This document shows, piece by piece, positions 1 to 11,817 of a stretch of DNA of 64,000 bases. Every line of letters begins with the position of its first letter. Within the stretch, counting starts at the first letter, position 1. Source of the stretch: Undaria pinnatifida (taxonomy: Eukaryota; Sar; Phaeophyceae; Laminariales; Alariaceae); contig JABAKD010000016.1 of the NCBI GenBank assembly GCA_012845835.1, positions 3,094,359-3,158,358 on the forward strand, read 5' to 3'. The notes below the pieces were generated by a model. That model saw only the letters and a list, made by a program, of their open reading frames with translations, made no database searches and was not told where the DNA came from. The translations under genes and the position numbers were made by a program.

Positions 1-979
1 ACTGTTGGCATCTACCTCATCCGCCCTTGCGGCTTCGCACCGAACGAGCCGCCTACACCGAGCATCGGCTTGGGTGGGTTCGTGTCCCCCCCTTCAAAAT
101 TCATTCCAACAATCCAGCCTCTTTCCTCCACCGCCAACGACTATGGCGACTTCCACCAACTGAGATCACGCATAGAGCACCACGGCACCCCCAAAAACTT
201 CGTCGGGCCTATTTCGACCCGCGATTCCACCACCAAGCCGCTCGTCAGCCCCGAGAATGCCGCAGTGAACACCGGCGCTCCTCCTGGCTCGGCTTCCAGG
301 CCACCCGTCGTCTCCCCGCTGTCCTCCATTGGCGCCACGGAACCACCGTCTTTGGGTTTGTTCTCTTCTCGGACCCGTCATCGTGCAGCCGCCGCCGCGG
401 GAACCCCCCGACCTACCGAAGACTATGAGTTCGGACGCCCTCCGCAACCAACCGTATCCAGAAGGCCTACATCCATCCGTCGACCGCCCACGCCCCCGGC
501 CGGGGCCCAGCCAAGGCTTCCTCCGACCACAACGTCTCCAGCCGCCACCCCACGCCGCCCGCGTCACCCGCACCTACCCCACCAAGGCCGGCCCCTCCTT
601 CGACGTCTTCTTCGACGCCCCCATCAACGCCGACGCTTCTGCTCCCGTATCCTGTTGTCGACCTCAACGATGACCCCTTCCTCCTCGCCCGCGTTGATCG
701 CTACACCTACAGAGACTGGGCCTGCGAACAACGCGCAGAGCCCGTGTGCTACGCCGCCATCCGATTCCTATCGTTGGACTCCCCTTCTCCGCCGCCGGCT
801 GACCTCTTGAATTTCATTCCCTCGGCCCAGCGCCCACTGCTCGCCGACGTCTTTGCTCTTGCCGCCAAAGAAGATTCCACTTCACTGACGACGAAACAGC
901 CCTCCTGGTCCAACGACCGTCCACATCCCAACCCCGGAACAGCCTCCCGCCACCCGCACCCGATTCCCACCCTCCCTGG
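1..979 (+). pseudogene. Upstream part of decayed retrotransposon polyprotein
   Basis: C-rich, GC-rich sequence directly upstream of the integrase. No single frame stays open. One frame from about position 603 to 986 is proline/threonine-rich and then becomes protein-like (DLNDDPFLLARVDRY, then AAIRFLSL) before reaching the integrase zinc-finger region, which is in another frame, so a frameshift lies near 975-985. I see no reverse transcriptase YxDD motif and no clear RNase H. The stretch most likely corresponds to the linker between RNase H and integrase. Assignment rests on position and base composition shared with the integrase part; the element continues left of the window. Confidence 0.45.
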
Positions 980-2704
980 GTGCTGAACACATGTCACGCC
1001 GACACCTCCCTACCCCTTGGAGTTACCCGGACGGTTCGCATGCTGGCACGGTTTTACTGGTGGATCGGCATGGACGTCTCCGCCCGCTGGTGGATCCGCC
1101 GCTGCCTTCACTGCCAGGCGCGCAAGACCTCCCGACACACCATTCGCTGGCCGACCCTCTCCCTCTCTTTACCCAACGGCCCTAGTATCACCGTCATCGT
1201 CGACTACTTCGGGCCCCTACCTCTCACACCGCGCGGGAACGTGCACATCCTTTCATTTACCGATCATTTCAGCCGCCGGGCCGATATGTTCGCTGTCTCA
1301 GCAGAGAACTTCACGGCCACCGGAACTGCCGACATCCTACTCAACGAGCAAATCCCTCTCTGGGGGTGCCCGGTGACGCTCCTCTCCAACAATGGTCATC
1401 AATTCACCTCCAAGCTGGCGACCATCGTCTACGACCGCGTTGGCATCCGCAAGGTCAACACCAGTGCCTATCACGCCTGCACCAACGGCGGCGTCGAGCG
1501 GGTCAACCATGTACTGGCCCAAATGCTCTCCATGGTTGGCAACGAGAAGCAAACCGACTGGGACGTGCTACTGCCGCACGTGTCGGCGGCCTACAACAAC
1601 TCTGTCAACGTCGCCACCGGACTTGCGCCCAGCGAATTCCACATCGGCCGCCTACCCCGCCTCCCGCTCTCGGTTTTCGAACCCGAAAACATCGGCGGTC
1701 ACCAGAACCTGGATCGCGACTACCTGGTCTACATCAACCTTGCCACCGACCGGCAACAACGCGCCTGCTCCCTTGTCCGCGAGCTCCACCGACTCGCCGT
1801 CTCGCCTCTACAACGCCACAACGCGCCCATCATGGCCGCCCTCCTCGCCTCCCTCCCTTTCTCCGTTGGCGGCTGAGCCTGGGTCTACAACTCCGCCTCC
1901 ACTATCCGTCAGGGTGCTAAGAAGGGCACCGATGCAACCGTTCTGAAGACGAAGCTCTCGTTGAACTGGAACGGACCTTTCAAGACCCTCGCGGTAGGCC
2001 CGACTGCCGCCTCCGAAACCCCCGGCAATCGCCCCCTACAAAGCAAGCTGCTCTTCCTCAATCTACCTTCAGACCTTCCGGGACGGGACTCCAAACCACG
2101 CGTCTCCGTCCGACGATGCAAGCCCTGCCACAACCCCAACGACACGAGCAACATATCCAATCACCTACCCGCGGACCTCACAACATACGTCTTCACAGTT
2201 TCCGCTGCTAAGTCCCCCCCATACCACGTCACCCTCAACGACATCACACCACCACCAGAGCGCCTCGAGGTTGAGCAGATCACCAGCCACCAACTCGTAC
2301 GCGGCCGCGGCGGGGTCATCGCCGTCCTATACGAGACCCACTGGACCGGACTCCTCAGCCCCTCGTGGGAACGCGAGCTCGACGTCCAACACTTCAGGCG
2401 CCATATCCTACTCTACTGGTCCGGAAAGCCGAAACAACACCGTCAGACTAACCGCCTCTACCGCCAGATGCGCATCGGCGCCGCACACCGCGAGCTCTCC
2501 CGATCTCAAGGCCAACTCTTCCTCGCCCCCGGCTACACCCTGGTCCCCCGCGACCTTTGGCTTCGCAGTTTCAGCAACTCCACCCTTCCCTCCGGGGCAC
2601 ACGTCTTGTACAAGGCACGTGACGGCCTCTGGTGGTTAGGCAAGATCACTCACCGCGCACCACCGGAAGTCTCTTCGCGACACCCCCCCGGACCCTTGCC
2701 CGGG
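980..2704 (+). pseudogene. Ty3/gypsy-type integrase with GPF module and chromodomain-like tail, interrupted
   Basis: Integrase of an LTR retrotransposon, which would insert the cDNA into the host genome. In order: a partial HHCC zinc finger (CHAD, RFYWW, CLHCQARK); a DDE core with first Asp in DYFGPL, a second-Asp site reading SNNGHQF and Glu in NGGVERVN; then after an in-frame TGA (1874-1876) the same frame resumes with the GPY/F module (KLSLNWNGPF). Further on, VEQITSHQLVRGRGG and WTGLLSPSWERELD resemble the chromodomain-like tail of chromoviruses. Defects seen: the second catalytic Asp is Asn (the usual motif is SDNG), the second zinc-finger His is not evident, one internal stop, and a frameshift near 2700. 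The copy is almost certainly dead. Superfamily confidence is high, lineage moderate. Confidence 0.85.
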
Positions 2705-2909
2705 TAGTTCCTACATCATCAGATTCCTGGACGACCCCGGCCCGATCAAGATTGACCTCCAGCCAGCTCAATACACTACCGCCCGAAAAGCCGTCTCCGG
2801 ATCGTGGTGCCTTCAACGCCATGGGCATGGGAGCCTATCCCGTGGGGTGCTATGGCACTCGGATGTTTCTCGCGGTGCCCCTACCGCTCCAACTCCCCCC
2901 CTCAGCTAG
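2705..2909 (+). pseudogene. C-terminal end of the same pol frame, shifted
   Basis: After the preceding frame runs into a stop at about 2707, a second frame continues with protein-like sequence (YIIRFLDDPGPIKI, then AVSGSWCLQ) and ends at TAG 2907-2909. It reads as the natural continuation of the GLWWLGKI segment, so a frameshift near 2700 separates the two. This gives the probable 3' end of the retrotransposon polyprotein. Confidence 0.55.
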
Positions 2910-5876
2910 TTTCGGGTGTTCATCTGTTTTTGGTGGTTCTACAGTAGTTTTGCGATTTGCTCTTCACGGTCAGCCTTATACAACAGTTTTGAGAGTACTA
3001 TCTCATAGTTAGGCCTTTCACCTACAGTAGCTTCGGGAATGATTCTTCATCGTCAGCCTTCAACCTGCAGTAACTTCAGTGGTAATATCGTGGTCATCTT
3101 TCCGACCTAGAGTGGCTTCTCGTCATGTCTTCTCGTGGTTAGCCTACAACCGCCATCAGGCTTCGAATATGGTTTTAACATACACCACACGTGTGGTGTC
3201 CCTCGTAATACCTCCGCTTTTGGTTTTTTTTTCGTGCCAGCGTTTGTCTCTTTTTCTCACCACCATCGATTCCACCTGTCCCATTCTGTGACGGCTGACA
3301 ACTCGTGGTGGTGGAGCGGTATTTATGATTTTCTGCAGTATGCAGTATTTTAGGTACGCCCGTCTGACGCCCGTCTGACGACCCGGTCTTCCTTTGCCTC
3401 ACTCCGTGATGGCTATCGAACCAGGACCGCCTCGTGCCTAGCGTGTGTTATTAGTGTTCCTCACCCTCTCTTTTTAAGTTCTTTTGGTTTTCTATCTGTC
3501 ACCTCGGCCTCCGCTAGTCTCGTTTCGTTCAGGCTTCCGAACCGTGGTCATCAGTTTGTTTTTCTTCATTTGTGTTTGTACTTCACGATTCCTCCGCCGG
3601 TACTCAGTGATTTTGCCCTCAGGCGCTTGACCTTTGTGTTGTTTCCTGACCGCCGCCGGGGCCGCTTCGCTCTGATGGCATCGCCGAGCTTTAGGCTTGA
3701 TCGGTTTTTCTCCGCACTTTGCCAAGTAGGGCCCCGGTAGCCTTGCAGACTCGCAAGACCAATGAAATACCGGCCATCCTTTCTTTTCTTCTCTTTTCTT
3801 CGGGTTTTCTTTGTGTTTGGGTCACGGTAGCTTTTGTCGCCCCGCAAGGCCGCCGGATTCTCGGTAATCATATTCATGCCACGGTTGACCCCCTGAAACT
3901 GTGCTCAGGTTTCCGTGAACTTTCCAATCACGGCGGTAATTATGCTCTCCCCTTTTATGTGCTTTTTCGTTTCTGTTTTTGTTTTTGGGTGTACACGTTG
4001 CGCTGCCATTCTGCGCTATATTACGCGTCAGTTGGCTTCCTGTAGGCGTTGTTTTGGCATGATAACTCCGTCGCTTAGCGCTGCTGACATTTTTTCTGTG
4101 TTGGACGAATTAGGCCGATCCACTCGCGTACCTCTTTGGCCACCCCGACTTTCTGTTCGTGTTGGTTGAGTTACCTTGCTACGTTTGCCGGTATTGTTCC
4201 CAGCGCAAACAGGCCTCCCAAGGCGCCACGTTGTTCGCTCGACCAAGTGGTTCTAGCAGCCCCTTAGGTTTAGCGAGCCTTACGGCAACCTAGCCGCATT
4301 CTTTGTGCCTTACGTGATATTTTCCATTTTCTTCGGGCCTTGGCCACACGGCTACGCGTAATGCCTCCGGGTCATATATACTTTCGAATTATGGTGATTT
4401 TCCCTTGCGAGCTTTCGAGTAACCGACCCTGTACGGCGAACGAATCCCCGTCCGCCCCTCCCTGGGTCCCACATAGATCGCTCCGAAAATATGATTTCTG
4501 TTTCCCTTTGTTTTCGCTTCGATTTTGCCTTTATTGGCCATCTTCGCTTCGTCTTCAGGTTTCCTTTTTCGTTTTCAGTTTCGGTTGCTCTACTTAGGTT
4601 GCCCCATTCTGGGTTTCCCGTCTTCCTCTATCTTGTTATGGCCTGTCTTTCAGCGATCTTCTTAATTAGTGAATGGCCCCATCCTTGATGTTTAGACCTC
4701 ATTACGAGGCGTGGCGGAATCTATAGCTTCATGTCTTTGTTTCGAATAGCCGCATCTTCGACCACCTTTCCCGGTCTTTTAGGATGAACTATGTCGTCAC
4801 CCTTCGACCGTCTTGAGGTCTGCATATACGACTATTCAGGGTGGGCTAATGTAATAGAGTGTCAGTACAGCTGGCAAGATATTCGGTAAGATAGCCCGTG
4901 GAGTCATGGTCTATTGGCCACAAGAGGATTCTCTTAAATTAAACATTCTTAGTGGAGAAGATAACCCGTAGTATCTAGCTAGCTTGTACCACAGGAGCGT
5001 TCTCGGTAATGGAACGTTCCTCCTCTGGACAGTATAGATAGAAATAAGCGCGTTAAACGCTCATGGGAATATAGAACATCAAGGAGAACGCTCCTTGCAC
5101 GTTCCATAGGTAAAGGTCCAGAAGAGAGCACAGCAGCAATGCTGGGGTAAAGCGAACTCTGTGAGCCTCACCCCACCCCCATGCCCTCACTCCTCCTCCT
5201 TTCCTGTCTCCTCGAGCTTCTCATTGCTCAACGCCAAAAATAAGAAATCTACAAAGAAGAACTGGTGCTGTCTCCAAGCGAAGCTGATACCCCTGCATCC
5301 CTTCCCTCACACCTTCCCGGCATCACGACTCTTCCACAGGTGAGTGTGGTGAGATTGGCAATTTACTAGGAAATAGTATAGGAAAAGGGTTCATTTGTAA
5401 TTAGACTGGAGACAGAAGGTTTCAATTAGGGAGAATTGGATGTTTGATGAGGGAAATTGCAAATTCTTCATGAGCAAGAATTCCGTTTATCCTCTTTGTT
5501 CAGTTGTTGTTCTATGACGTACTTAGTTCATAACGAATCACATGTTTTACCGAAATAAGGAAGAGATGAATTATGAACTGAGAGGAACCAACGGGAAAAT
5601 GTACACCAAAACTCAGTAGTTTGGTGATGTTTGCATGGGTTATTGCACAGAAAAAATAGGACAATCTCAAAGAGAGGAAAAGACAAGTGTCAGTTGAAGA
5701 CGAAAGTAGCCGGCTAGGCAGAGCAACGGCAGAGGAGGCACGGGGAGCTCAAGAAGAAGTGAGTCTTTCCTAGTGAAGGTAGTCTAGATAGACTTTGATT
5801 TGAGGAGAGCCTGATTTTCCTACAGGTACTGTTGAAGTACTGTTGTGTTGTTGGAAATTGGAAAAGTCATCATATA
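2910..5876. other. No gene recognised; possible 3' UTR/LTR of the retrotransposon
   Basis: Pyrimidine-rich on the plus strand to about 4700, then A-rich. Only short, low-complexity reading frames occur. A 3' LTR should lie somewhere here, but with the left LTR outside the window its borders cannot be fixed. No tRNA-like box pair, tandem array or inverted repeat was found by eye. Confidence 0.4.
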
Positions 5877-6560
5877 AATAAAAATACGCTCCAGCTGTGA
5901 GATCGAAGATTTTATCGAAACTCATCTTTGCAAGCTGTGCGTGATACTCCGATCGCGCGTATTACGGGTTGTGTGTCCTCATTAAGAATATAGGTCGGTG
6001 ACTCCTCTTAAAACTACAGTGTAGCTATCAGGGTCAACAGGGTGATGCTAGTCAGTCTGTGCGCGGAAACTATGAAAAAAAACGTTTTTGAGGGGGATAA
6101 AATTTAAGAGCTGTGGAAAGAAATGCATCAGTTTATCAAGTGTATCCTGTAAGTCGTATAACCGGTGAGGGAGGGCGGAATTTTGAAGGGCGCGGGGGCA
6201 TGGGTTTGAACAAGAGGGGGGGGGGGGGGGTACTCAATCTGTGCGTGGAAACTACTCATCCTTTAAGGGGATAAATCTGACGGTTTTGGAAGGAATGCAC
6301 CAGTTTATCATGTATATCCTGTAAGTCGTACATCCAGTGTGGTGGAGAGGGCGGAGTGTTCGACGGGGTAGGGGGGGGGGGGGGTTGGGGGGGGCAAAAG
6401 GGTTTTTAACAGCTCTAGGTCGCAAATATGTAGGGGTTGGCTATACCCGGGGTGATAGGTCTAGGCGATGGTGCGGGTGGTGGGGAAGAAGGGGGCGTTG
6501 GGGGGGGGGGGGGGGGGGGGGGTTAAAGCTACGTCATGGATGGCTACAGATAATGACGTG
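5877..6560 (+). mobile_element. Family A inverted-repeat element, copy 1 (one end)
   Basis: Starts with the family A terminal module (CTCCAGCTGTGAGATCGAAG, then CTTTGCAAGCTGTG), followed by the family's internal block (CTATCAGGGTCAACAGGGTG, GCGCGGAAACTAT) and several long G runs (6213-6230, 6371-6382, 6499-6522). The inverted right end seen in copies at 9478 and 37683 is missing. No protein is encoded, so it is a non-autonomous DNA element. The G runs always lie on the same strand relative to the element. Confidence 0.7.
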
Positions 6561-6819
6561 TTCTGTAGCATTTTGGAGCAAAATGAGCAACAAAACGATC
6601 CACATCGGATCAGTCTCATTCCCCTGTTCTCAACCATTTGCTGTAGGGACACTAATAAAAGTTCATTCTCCTTGATCGCGAGCCACTGTACTGACACCAC
6701 AAACACCAGTAACCAGCACACATCAGCGTCAGCAAATGAGTCAGCGAACACTCCTTTTCCTTTCAATAATCTCACTTCGCATAGTTACATTCGAGGCCGT
6801 ATCTTAACAACTACCTCTC

Positions 6820-7705
6820 GCTGCTGCTGCTTCTGCCGCTTCTGTGAAGTGACTTGCCGGCGTAGAGTGTAAGGATCGTTTGAATATCACATTAGTACTC
6901 AAACGTTCCTTATATTTATGTTCATGATAGTGTGCTTCTTGCATTATATCGTACTATACCAAGAGAGCATAACGCTACAACTCTGCCGCACAGCGCCCAG
7001 CAGCAGTCCAGCCCCCTAGCGGCAGCAGCCTGCAACTCTATGCGCGTGTGCCTGCTGTTGTTGTCGGTGATAACTTTGATCGGAGCCTGCGATGCTCTAC
7101 CCGCCTATACGCCACTACCTCTCCTCGCTGCTGCTGCTTCTGCTGCTTCTGTGAAGTGACATGGTGGCGTAGAGTATAAGGGTCGTTTGAATATTACATT
7201 AGTACTCAAACGTTTCTTATATTTATGTTCATGTTGTTGTTCTTCTTATATGATATCGTACCATACCAAGACAGCACAACGCTACAACTCTGCCGCACAG
7301 CAGCAGCGGTAGGCAACACCATTTATGTAAAATCGCAGATGACAGACAGCAGAAAACATGCGGAGAGCACAGCGCTAGCCTGCGATGCTTTACTCGCCTA
7401 TACGACACTACCTTTCGCTGCTGCTACTGCTACTGCTGCTTCTGCCAAGTGTCAAGTGACATGCCGGCGTAAAGTGTAAGGATCGTTTGCATGTGATATT
7501 AGTACTCGAACGATTCTTGTATTCATGTTCATGTTGGTGTGCTTCGTAGATGATATCGTACCATACCAAGAGAGCACAACGCTACAACTCTACCCCACAG
7601 CAGCAGCGGTATAGCACTATTTATTTAAACTCGCAGATGACAGACAGCAGACAACATGCGGAGAGCCCAATGCTACAACCCTGCCGAACAGCAGCAGCAC
7701 CATTT
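6820..7705. repeat. Three tandem copies of a ~295 bp diverged unit
   Basis: Units at about 6820-7123, 7124-7414 and 7415-7705. Each starts with a CTGCTGCTGCTTCTGC-like run, then GTGACTTGCCGGCGTA or a close variant, then TTAGTACTCAAACG and CGCTACAACTCTGCCGCACA. A fourth partial piece is at about 7965-8015 (GACAGCAGACAACGTGCGGA). Copies differ by substitutions and indels, so the array is old. Short frames in it come from CTG/GCA runs and are not treated as genes. Confidence 0.75.
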
Positions 7706-9038
7706 ATGTGCGCTTGGCGTATCCTCGCTATCTATGCTGCGGCGAGTTGCTTGTGTCCGAGCCTGTCATTAATATTTGCCACCCCACCATACCACACGTT
7801 TCTGTTATGCTGCCACTCTGGGTGCGCGTGTCCATCGGTGCGGAAACATAGGGACCTTTGTAATGGTAGTCATTATAGTCTATACCAACATATCCTTATA
7901 TATCTAAATTGACGTCCACAGAGGCAGTTCTTTAACTTGTAGTTTTTCTGTGGTTCCTGCGAAGATCGCAGATGGCCGACAGCAGACAACGTGCGGAGAG
8001 CAAAACGCTACAGGTAGGACCATGTGCGTGCGCGTGCTGTATCCTATCTTCACGGCGGCGAGTTGCTTTTTTTGTCATCGTAGCATGTACGAATGTATGT
8101 GTCAAGTGTTATTATCCTCATGCTCCCTCGTTCTTAATACGTGCCGCATCCCACGCCACACGTGCCCCTTCTCGCTTCCTGGCGGTCCCTAAGCTGGAGT
8201 TCGAATTGTGACGCTCTGCTTGAAATCACACATATCATACGGTGTAAAGGTTTTTGTGTGTTATCAAGTTGTGCTGTGTGCATTTTCTCAATAATAACAG
8301 ATGGGTCGTGGGCACGTCTATATCGAGAATACCCAAAAAGTGCTAAAAGTACTGCCATTCATTGAGTACACCCAAGACGTACTGCTGTGTGGGTAAAATG
8401 CGACTTGATTACGAATTTTTCCGGGCAAGTTTTTTTGTATGACGTACAAACAAAAATGGTAATAATTGCGTCCGGTAGTAGTGAAAATAATGTGTCCTTG
8501 CGCCACTCCCCTCGGCACTTACATCCCGCAGGGGAACCTTGTAGTATTCATGAGTGTTATTTACACTGTTATTTCCACCCATCTACATCCAGCACCACCA
8601 CCAGTGATCGCGTATCGATGCCTCTAAGAGCGAGAGACTGGCTCTCTCTGTGGTATTAAACTGCAAGATAGGGATACGCATTGAAATACAGCAATAGTGG
8701 GGTGATTTGACCATGCAAGGCCAACCGCAATGAATACGAGGGCAGAACACATGTGCAAGCCAAGACACCAGGCTTTATGTCTGATGCTTACAAGGAAGAA
8801 GTAAGAGGAGGAAGGAGTACGTAGAAAAAAAAAGAAAAAAAAAGGAAAGAAATAGGGAGAAAGGAGCACAGGTGGGAGGAAAGAGGCAGGAAGAGCTCTG
8901 GGGTACACACCTAGGAAGAACAAAAATTGAGTGAACAAGTAGACGTCACGACAAGGATGAAGACAACAAGGCAAAACGGCCCGCCAGCAACAATTTAATA
9001 TTCCATAACACAGCAGCAAAAGTAGATGACATGTTTAG
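7706..9038. other. No gene or repeat family recognised
   Basis: Anonymous sequence with short open frames only. Around 8820-8870 is an A/G-rich stretch. Nothing shows conserved motifs on either strand. Confidence 0.4.
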
Positions 9039-9430
9039 GTACTCCGAGTGGGGGATGCGTGGTTGGTCGGTGTTGGGAAGCGTGCCCCTCATGGGTTCCG
9101 GTTTCTTTGGTTGGTCTCTCCAAATGGCTTGCTGGATAGACTCAACGCTTATGCATCATTTCCCTCCATAGAATACCAAAAGACAGACGACATAACAGGG
9201 CTAAGCAGGGTAAAGAATGGTAGCGCAGGGTAACGCAGGGTAGCGCCGGGTAGTGAGATGAGGGGCATCCTGCTTGTCCCATCATCGTCACCTACATCAT
9301 TATCTCTCATCTATGATGGCCTTGACGTGAATGTGACATATAATTTCGTGGTTTCACTTCTTCAACCATGACATGGATTCACGTCGAATCTATCATAAAC
9401 TATCCTTCTCCGAGGAGGGCACTCCATTAC
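9039..9430 (+). repeat. Family P dispersed repeat, plus copy
   Basis: About 390 bp matching, in reverse orientation, the stretch 40627-40985. Shared landmarks are GTACTCCGAGTGGGGGATGC at the left, CCCCTCATGGGTTCCGG, a short tandem AGGGTAGCGC-type array near 9206-9255, and GAGGGCACTCCATTA at the right. No terminal inverted repeat or coding motif. Class unknown. Confidence 0.7.
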
Positions 9431-9477
9431 AGACACCACGAACCACCACGTCGATGGCATCAACTATTTATTACAAA

Positions 9478-10182
9478 AAATGGAAATACACTCCAGCTGT
9501 GAGATCGAAGATTTCGTCGAAACTCATCTTTGCAAGCTGTGTGTGATACTCCGATCGCGCGCATTACGAGTTGTGTGTCCTCATTAAGGATATAGGTCGG
9601 CGACTCCCCTTACAACTACAGTGTAGCTATCAGGGTCAACAGGGTGATTTTAGTCAGTCTGTGCGCGGAAACTATAAAACCCGTTTCTGGGGGGGACAAA
9701 ACCTGAGAGCTGTGGAGGGAAATGTAACCTTTTATCAAGTGAATCTTGTGAGTAGAATAACCGGTGAGGGTGGGGGGGGGGAGTTTTGAAGGACGTGGGG
9801 GGCTGGTTTTGATCAAAAGCGAGCGTGTTTGGAGGGGGGGGGGGGGGGGGGGGGGGGGGAAGGGGGGCAATATGTGCATGTAAGCTATAAATCCTTTCAA
9901 GGGGATAAATGTGACGGTTTTGGAAGAAAAAAAAAAAAAAAAGTGCACCAGTTTATTATTGGGGGGGGGGGGTTGGGGCGGGGGGGGGGTCGTGTGGGGC
10001 AGCTCAATATGTGCGTGGAAACTATACATTATTTTGACGGGATAAATGTGACGGTTTTGGAAGTAATGCATCAGTTTATCATGTATATCCTGGGGTTTTA
10101 ATAATACGTTACACACAGCTTGCAAAGATGAGTTTCGGCAAACTTTAATATTCGATCTCACAGCTGGGTGTATTTTCATTAT
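9478..10182 (+). mobile_element. Family A element, copy 2, with both inverted ends
   Basis: The left arm (about 9482-9550) is repeated inverted at about 10111-10180 (ACACACAGCTTGCAAAGATG, then TCGATCTCACAGCTG). The interior carries long G runs (9831-9859, 9960-9972, 9978-9990) and the family A internal block. Length is about 700 bp with no coding capacity, so a MITE-like non-autonomous element. AT-rich flanks (TTTATTA / TTATTTATAA) prevent a clear call of the target duplication. Confidence 0.8.
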
Positions 10183-10764
10183 TTATAATCCTTATTATAT
10201 AATACGCTAAGGTGGTCGTGAAGGTGGTCATGGCGTTTTGGATATTTGAAAATGTCTTGGTTAAAACACCCTCCCAAAAAAGCGGCGACTCCCGAGCTCC
10301 ACTCGGCCTCAGGCGGCCTCGCGGTGCCGCCACGTCCCATCCGCACAGCAGCACTACGACATGCCGGCGAAAAAACGGCCGTCGGTGCCCCACTTCGGCG
10401 AGAGGGGGGCGTGGAAATCGCCCTCCCGGGGACGGCTCGCTTGCCCCCCGCCCGCTTTTTCTTCGTCGCTGCCCAATGCGCTGCCTGCTAATTTTTTTTT
10501 TTTCGAGCTCCAACTATAATTAAACTTTCGAATTGCTTTTTGGCTTGAGCCATGGACACAGTCATGGACCCGAGACCACAAGCGCGCCTGCGTCAACAGC
10601 AAGCACACAACACCAGGACCAAACACAGCAGCGTCCAGCCGTCGCCGCTCGCCGTGCGCAGAATCGGCAACGCGAGCGCCTTTCGCTTGGCCTAACAATA
10701 CTGGCGAATCCCGCCCAGCCCGGGAGCATTGTAACCAACAAATCGGCTGCTGCTCGCCTGTCAG
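10183..10764. other. GC-rich anonymous segment
   Basis: Contains a GC-rich block at 10260-10490 with overlapping open frames on both strands, which is expected of GC-rich sequence. I see no domain, and no SINE promoter boxes that I would defend. Confidence 0.3.
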
Positions 10765-10968
10765 GTGTATTGCTCTAGGTACTGCTGCATTGCTGTACTG
10801 ACGTACGTGTATGTACTGCTGTTCTGGTGTATGTACTGCATTGCTGTTGCACGGCTGTTCTGGTATATGTACTGCTGCACTGCTGTTCTGCTGTGCTGTA
10901 CGTACTGCTGCACTGCTGTTCTGATGTACGCACTGCTGCACTGCTGTTCTGCTGTATGTAGTAAAGGT
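10765..10968. repeat. CTGCTGCACTGCTGTTCTG minisatellite
   Basis: Imperfect tandem copies of a ~24 bp unit built around GTACTGCTGCACTGCTGTTC. Reading frames in it on both strands are pure repeat translation. Confidence 0.8.
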
Positions 10969-11085
10969 TTGGTCGGTGGGTGGGTGAAGCGTGCACTGCG
11001 TCGTCCGTGGTGGGTGGGTGGGCTGCCGTGTTATCATTTTTGTTTTGCAAAACTTACATACCAGGTGTTTATTATTACCTGAAGG

Positions 11086-11400
11086 CTGTCGCTTTGATTG
11101 GTCTGCGTGGTCACGGGCGAAGAGGAAAACGAAGAAGAGGAGGGTTATCCCTCGTTGCGGCGGCGTTGTCCAAGATAGATGCGGGGTGGCTTTGCACGTA
11201 CGGGAGGTTGGCGTAGCGCTTCATCTCTGTTTTTACTCGAGAAGGCGGGATATGTGTATCAGCTGTCTTTGCTTCCCGGGTGTTTTCACGTTTTCGAAAT
11301 CGGACGCGTCCCCTCAAAAAATAATATCCGGAGTGTCTACCATGGCGACTGCTGACAGTGCCGTATGTATTTTCTACTACAATGTTACTTACTGGTAGTA
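11086..11400 (-). repeat. Minus-strand fragment of Z-tail module J
   Basis: Reverse complement of the block that starts module J elsewhere (17150-17440, 20775-21050, 57000-57290). Landmarks on the minus strand: GGGGACGCGTCCGATTTCG, CTACGCCAACCTCCCGTACG and GACCAATCAAAGCGACAGCC. The hairpin end of J is absent here, so the copy is truncated. Confidence 0.75.
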
Positions 11401-11439
11401 CTCGGGCAATATTACAACATGTTACTTACGTCACTGATT

Positions 11440-11777
11440 TTTTTTTGTGTTGATAGAGTTGTGTAATTTTTGTTTTATTTTTATCTTTGTTTTTATTTGT
11501 TTTCTTATTATTATTTTGTTTTTGCTTTTGTTTTTGTTTATTTCGTAGTCTCTCTTCCAATATATTTCTGTTGCTGACGTATGTATGTTGTGCCTGTCGT
11601 ACCCAGTACTAGGGCATGACATTGCGTTGTCGAATGCATTACGATGCATTATCTCTGTGTCGTAGCTTGTGACCACAGAGCTGATCTTTCTAGGGTGAAG
11701 AATCAGTACGGACACTGGGTGTGCTGGATGTCGACGAGTAGAAGAACGGTTTAATGTGAAGAACACACACACACACC
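11440..11777 (+). mobile_element. LINE-type tail E, 5'-truncated copy
   Basis: Ends at its 3' side with GGTTTAATGTGAAGAACACA and an (AC)n run, the constant end of family E. The 5' end begins within the T-rich internal part. Variable 5' ends with a constant microsatellite 3' end are the signature of target-primed reverse transcription by a non-LTR retrotransposon. Reading frames in it are non-coding. Confidence 0.75.
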
Positions 11778-11817
11778 CTTCACACGAAACGACCCCCCCC
11801 AATTTCCTATTAAATAT

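Noticed and set aside
6820..7705. CRISPR-like repeat array
   Set aside because: Units are ~295 bp and diverged with no constant short repeat and unique spacers; the organism is eukaryotic.
10145..10513. Minus-strand 122-codon frame in GC-rich DNA
   Set aside because: Overlapping frames on both strands are equally open and it starts in or near the family A arm; composition artefact.
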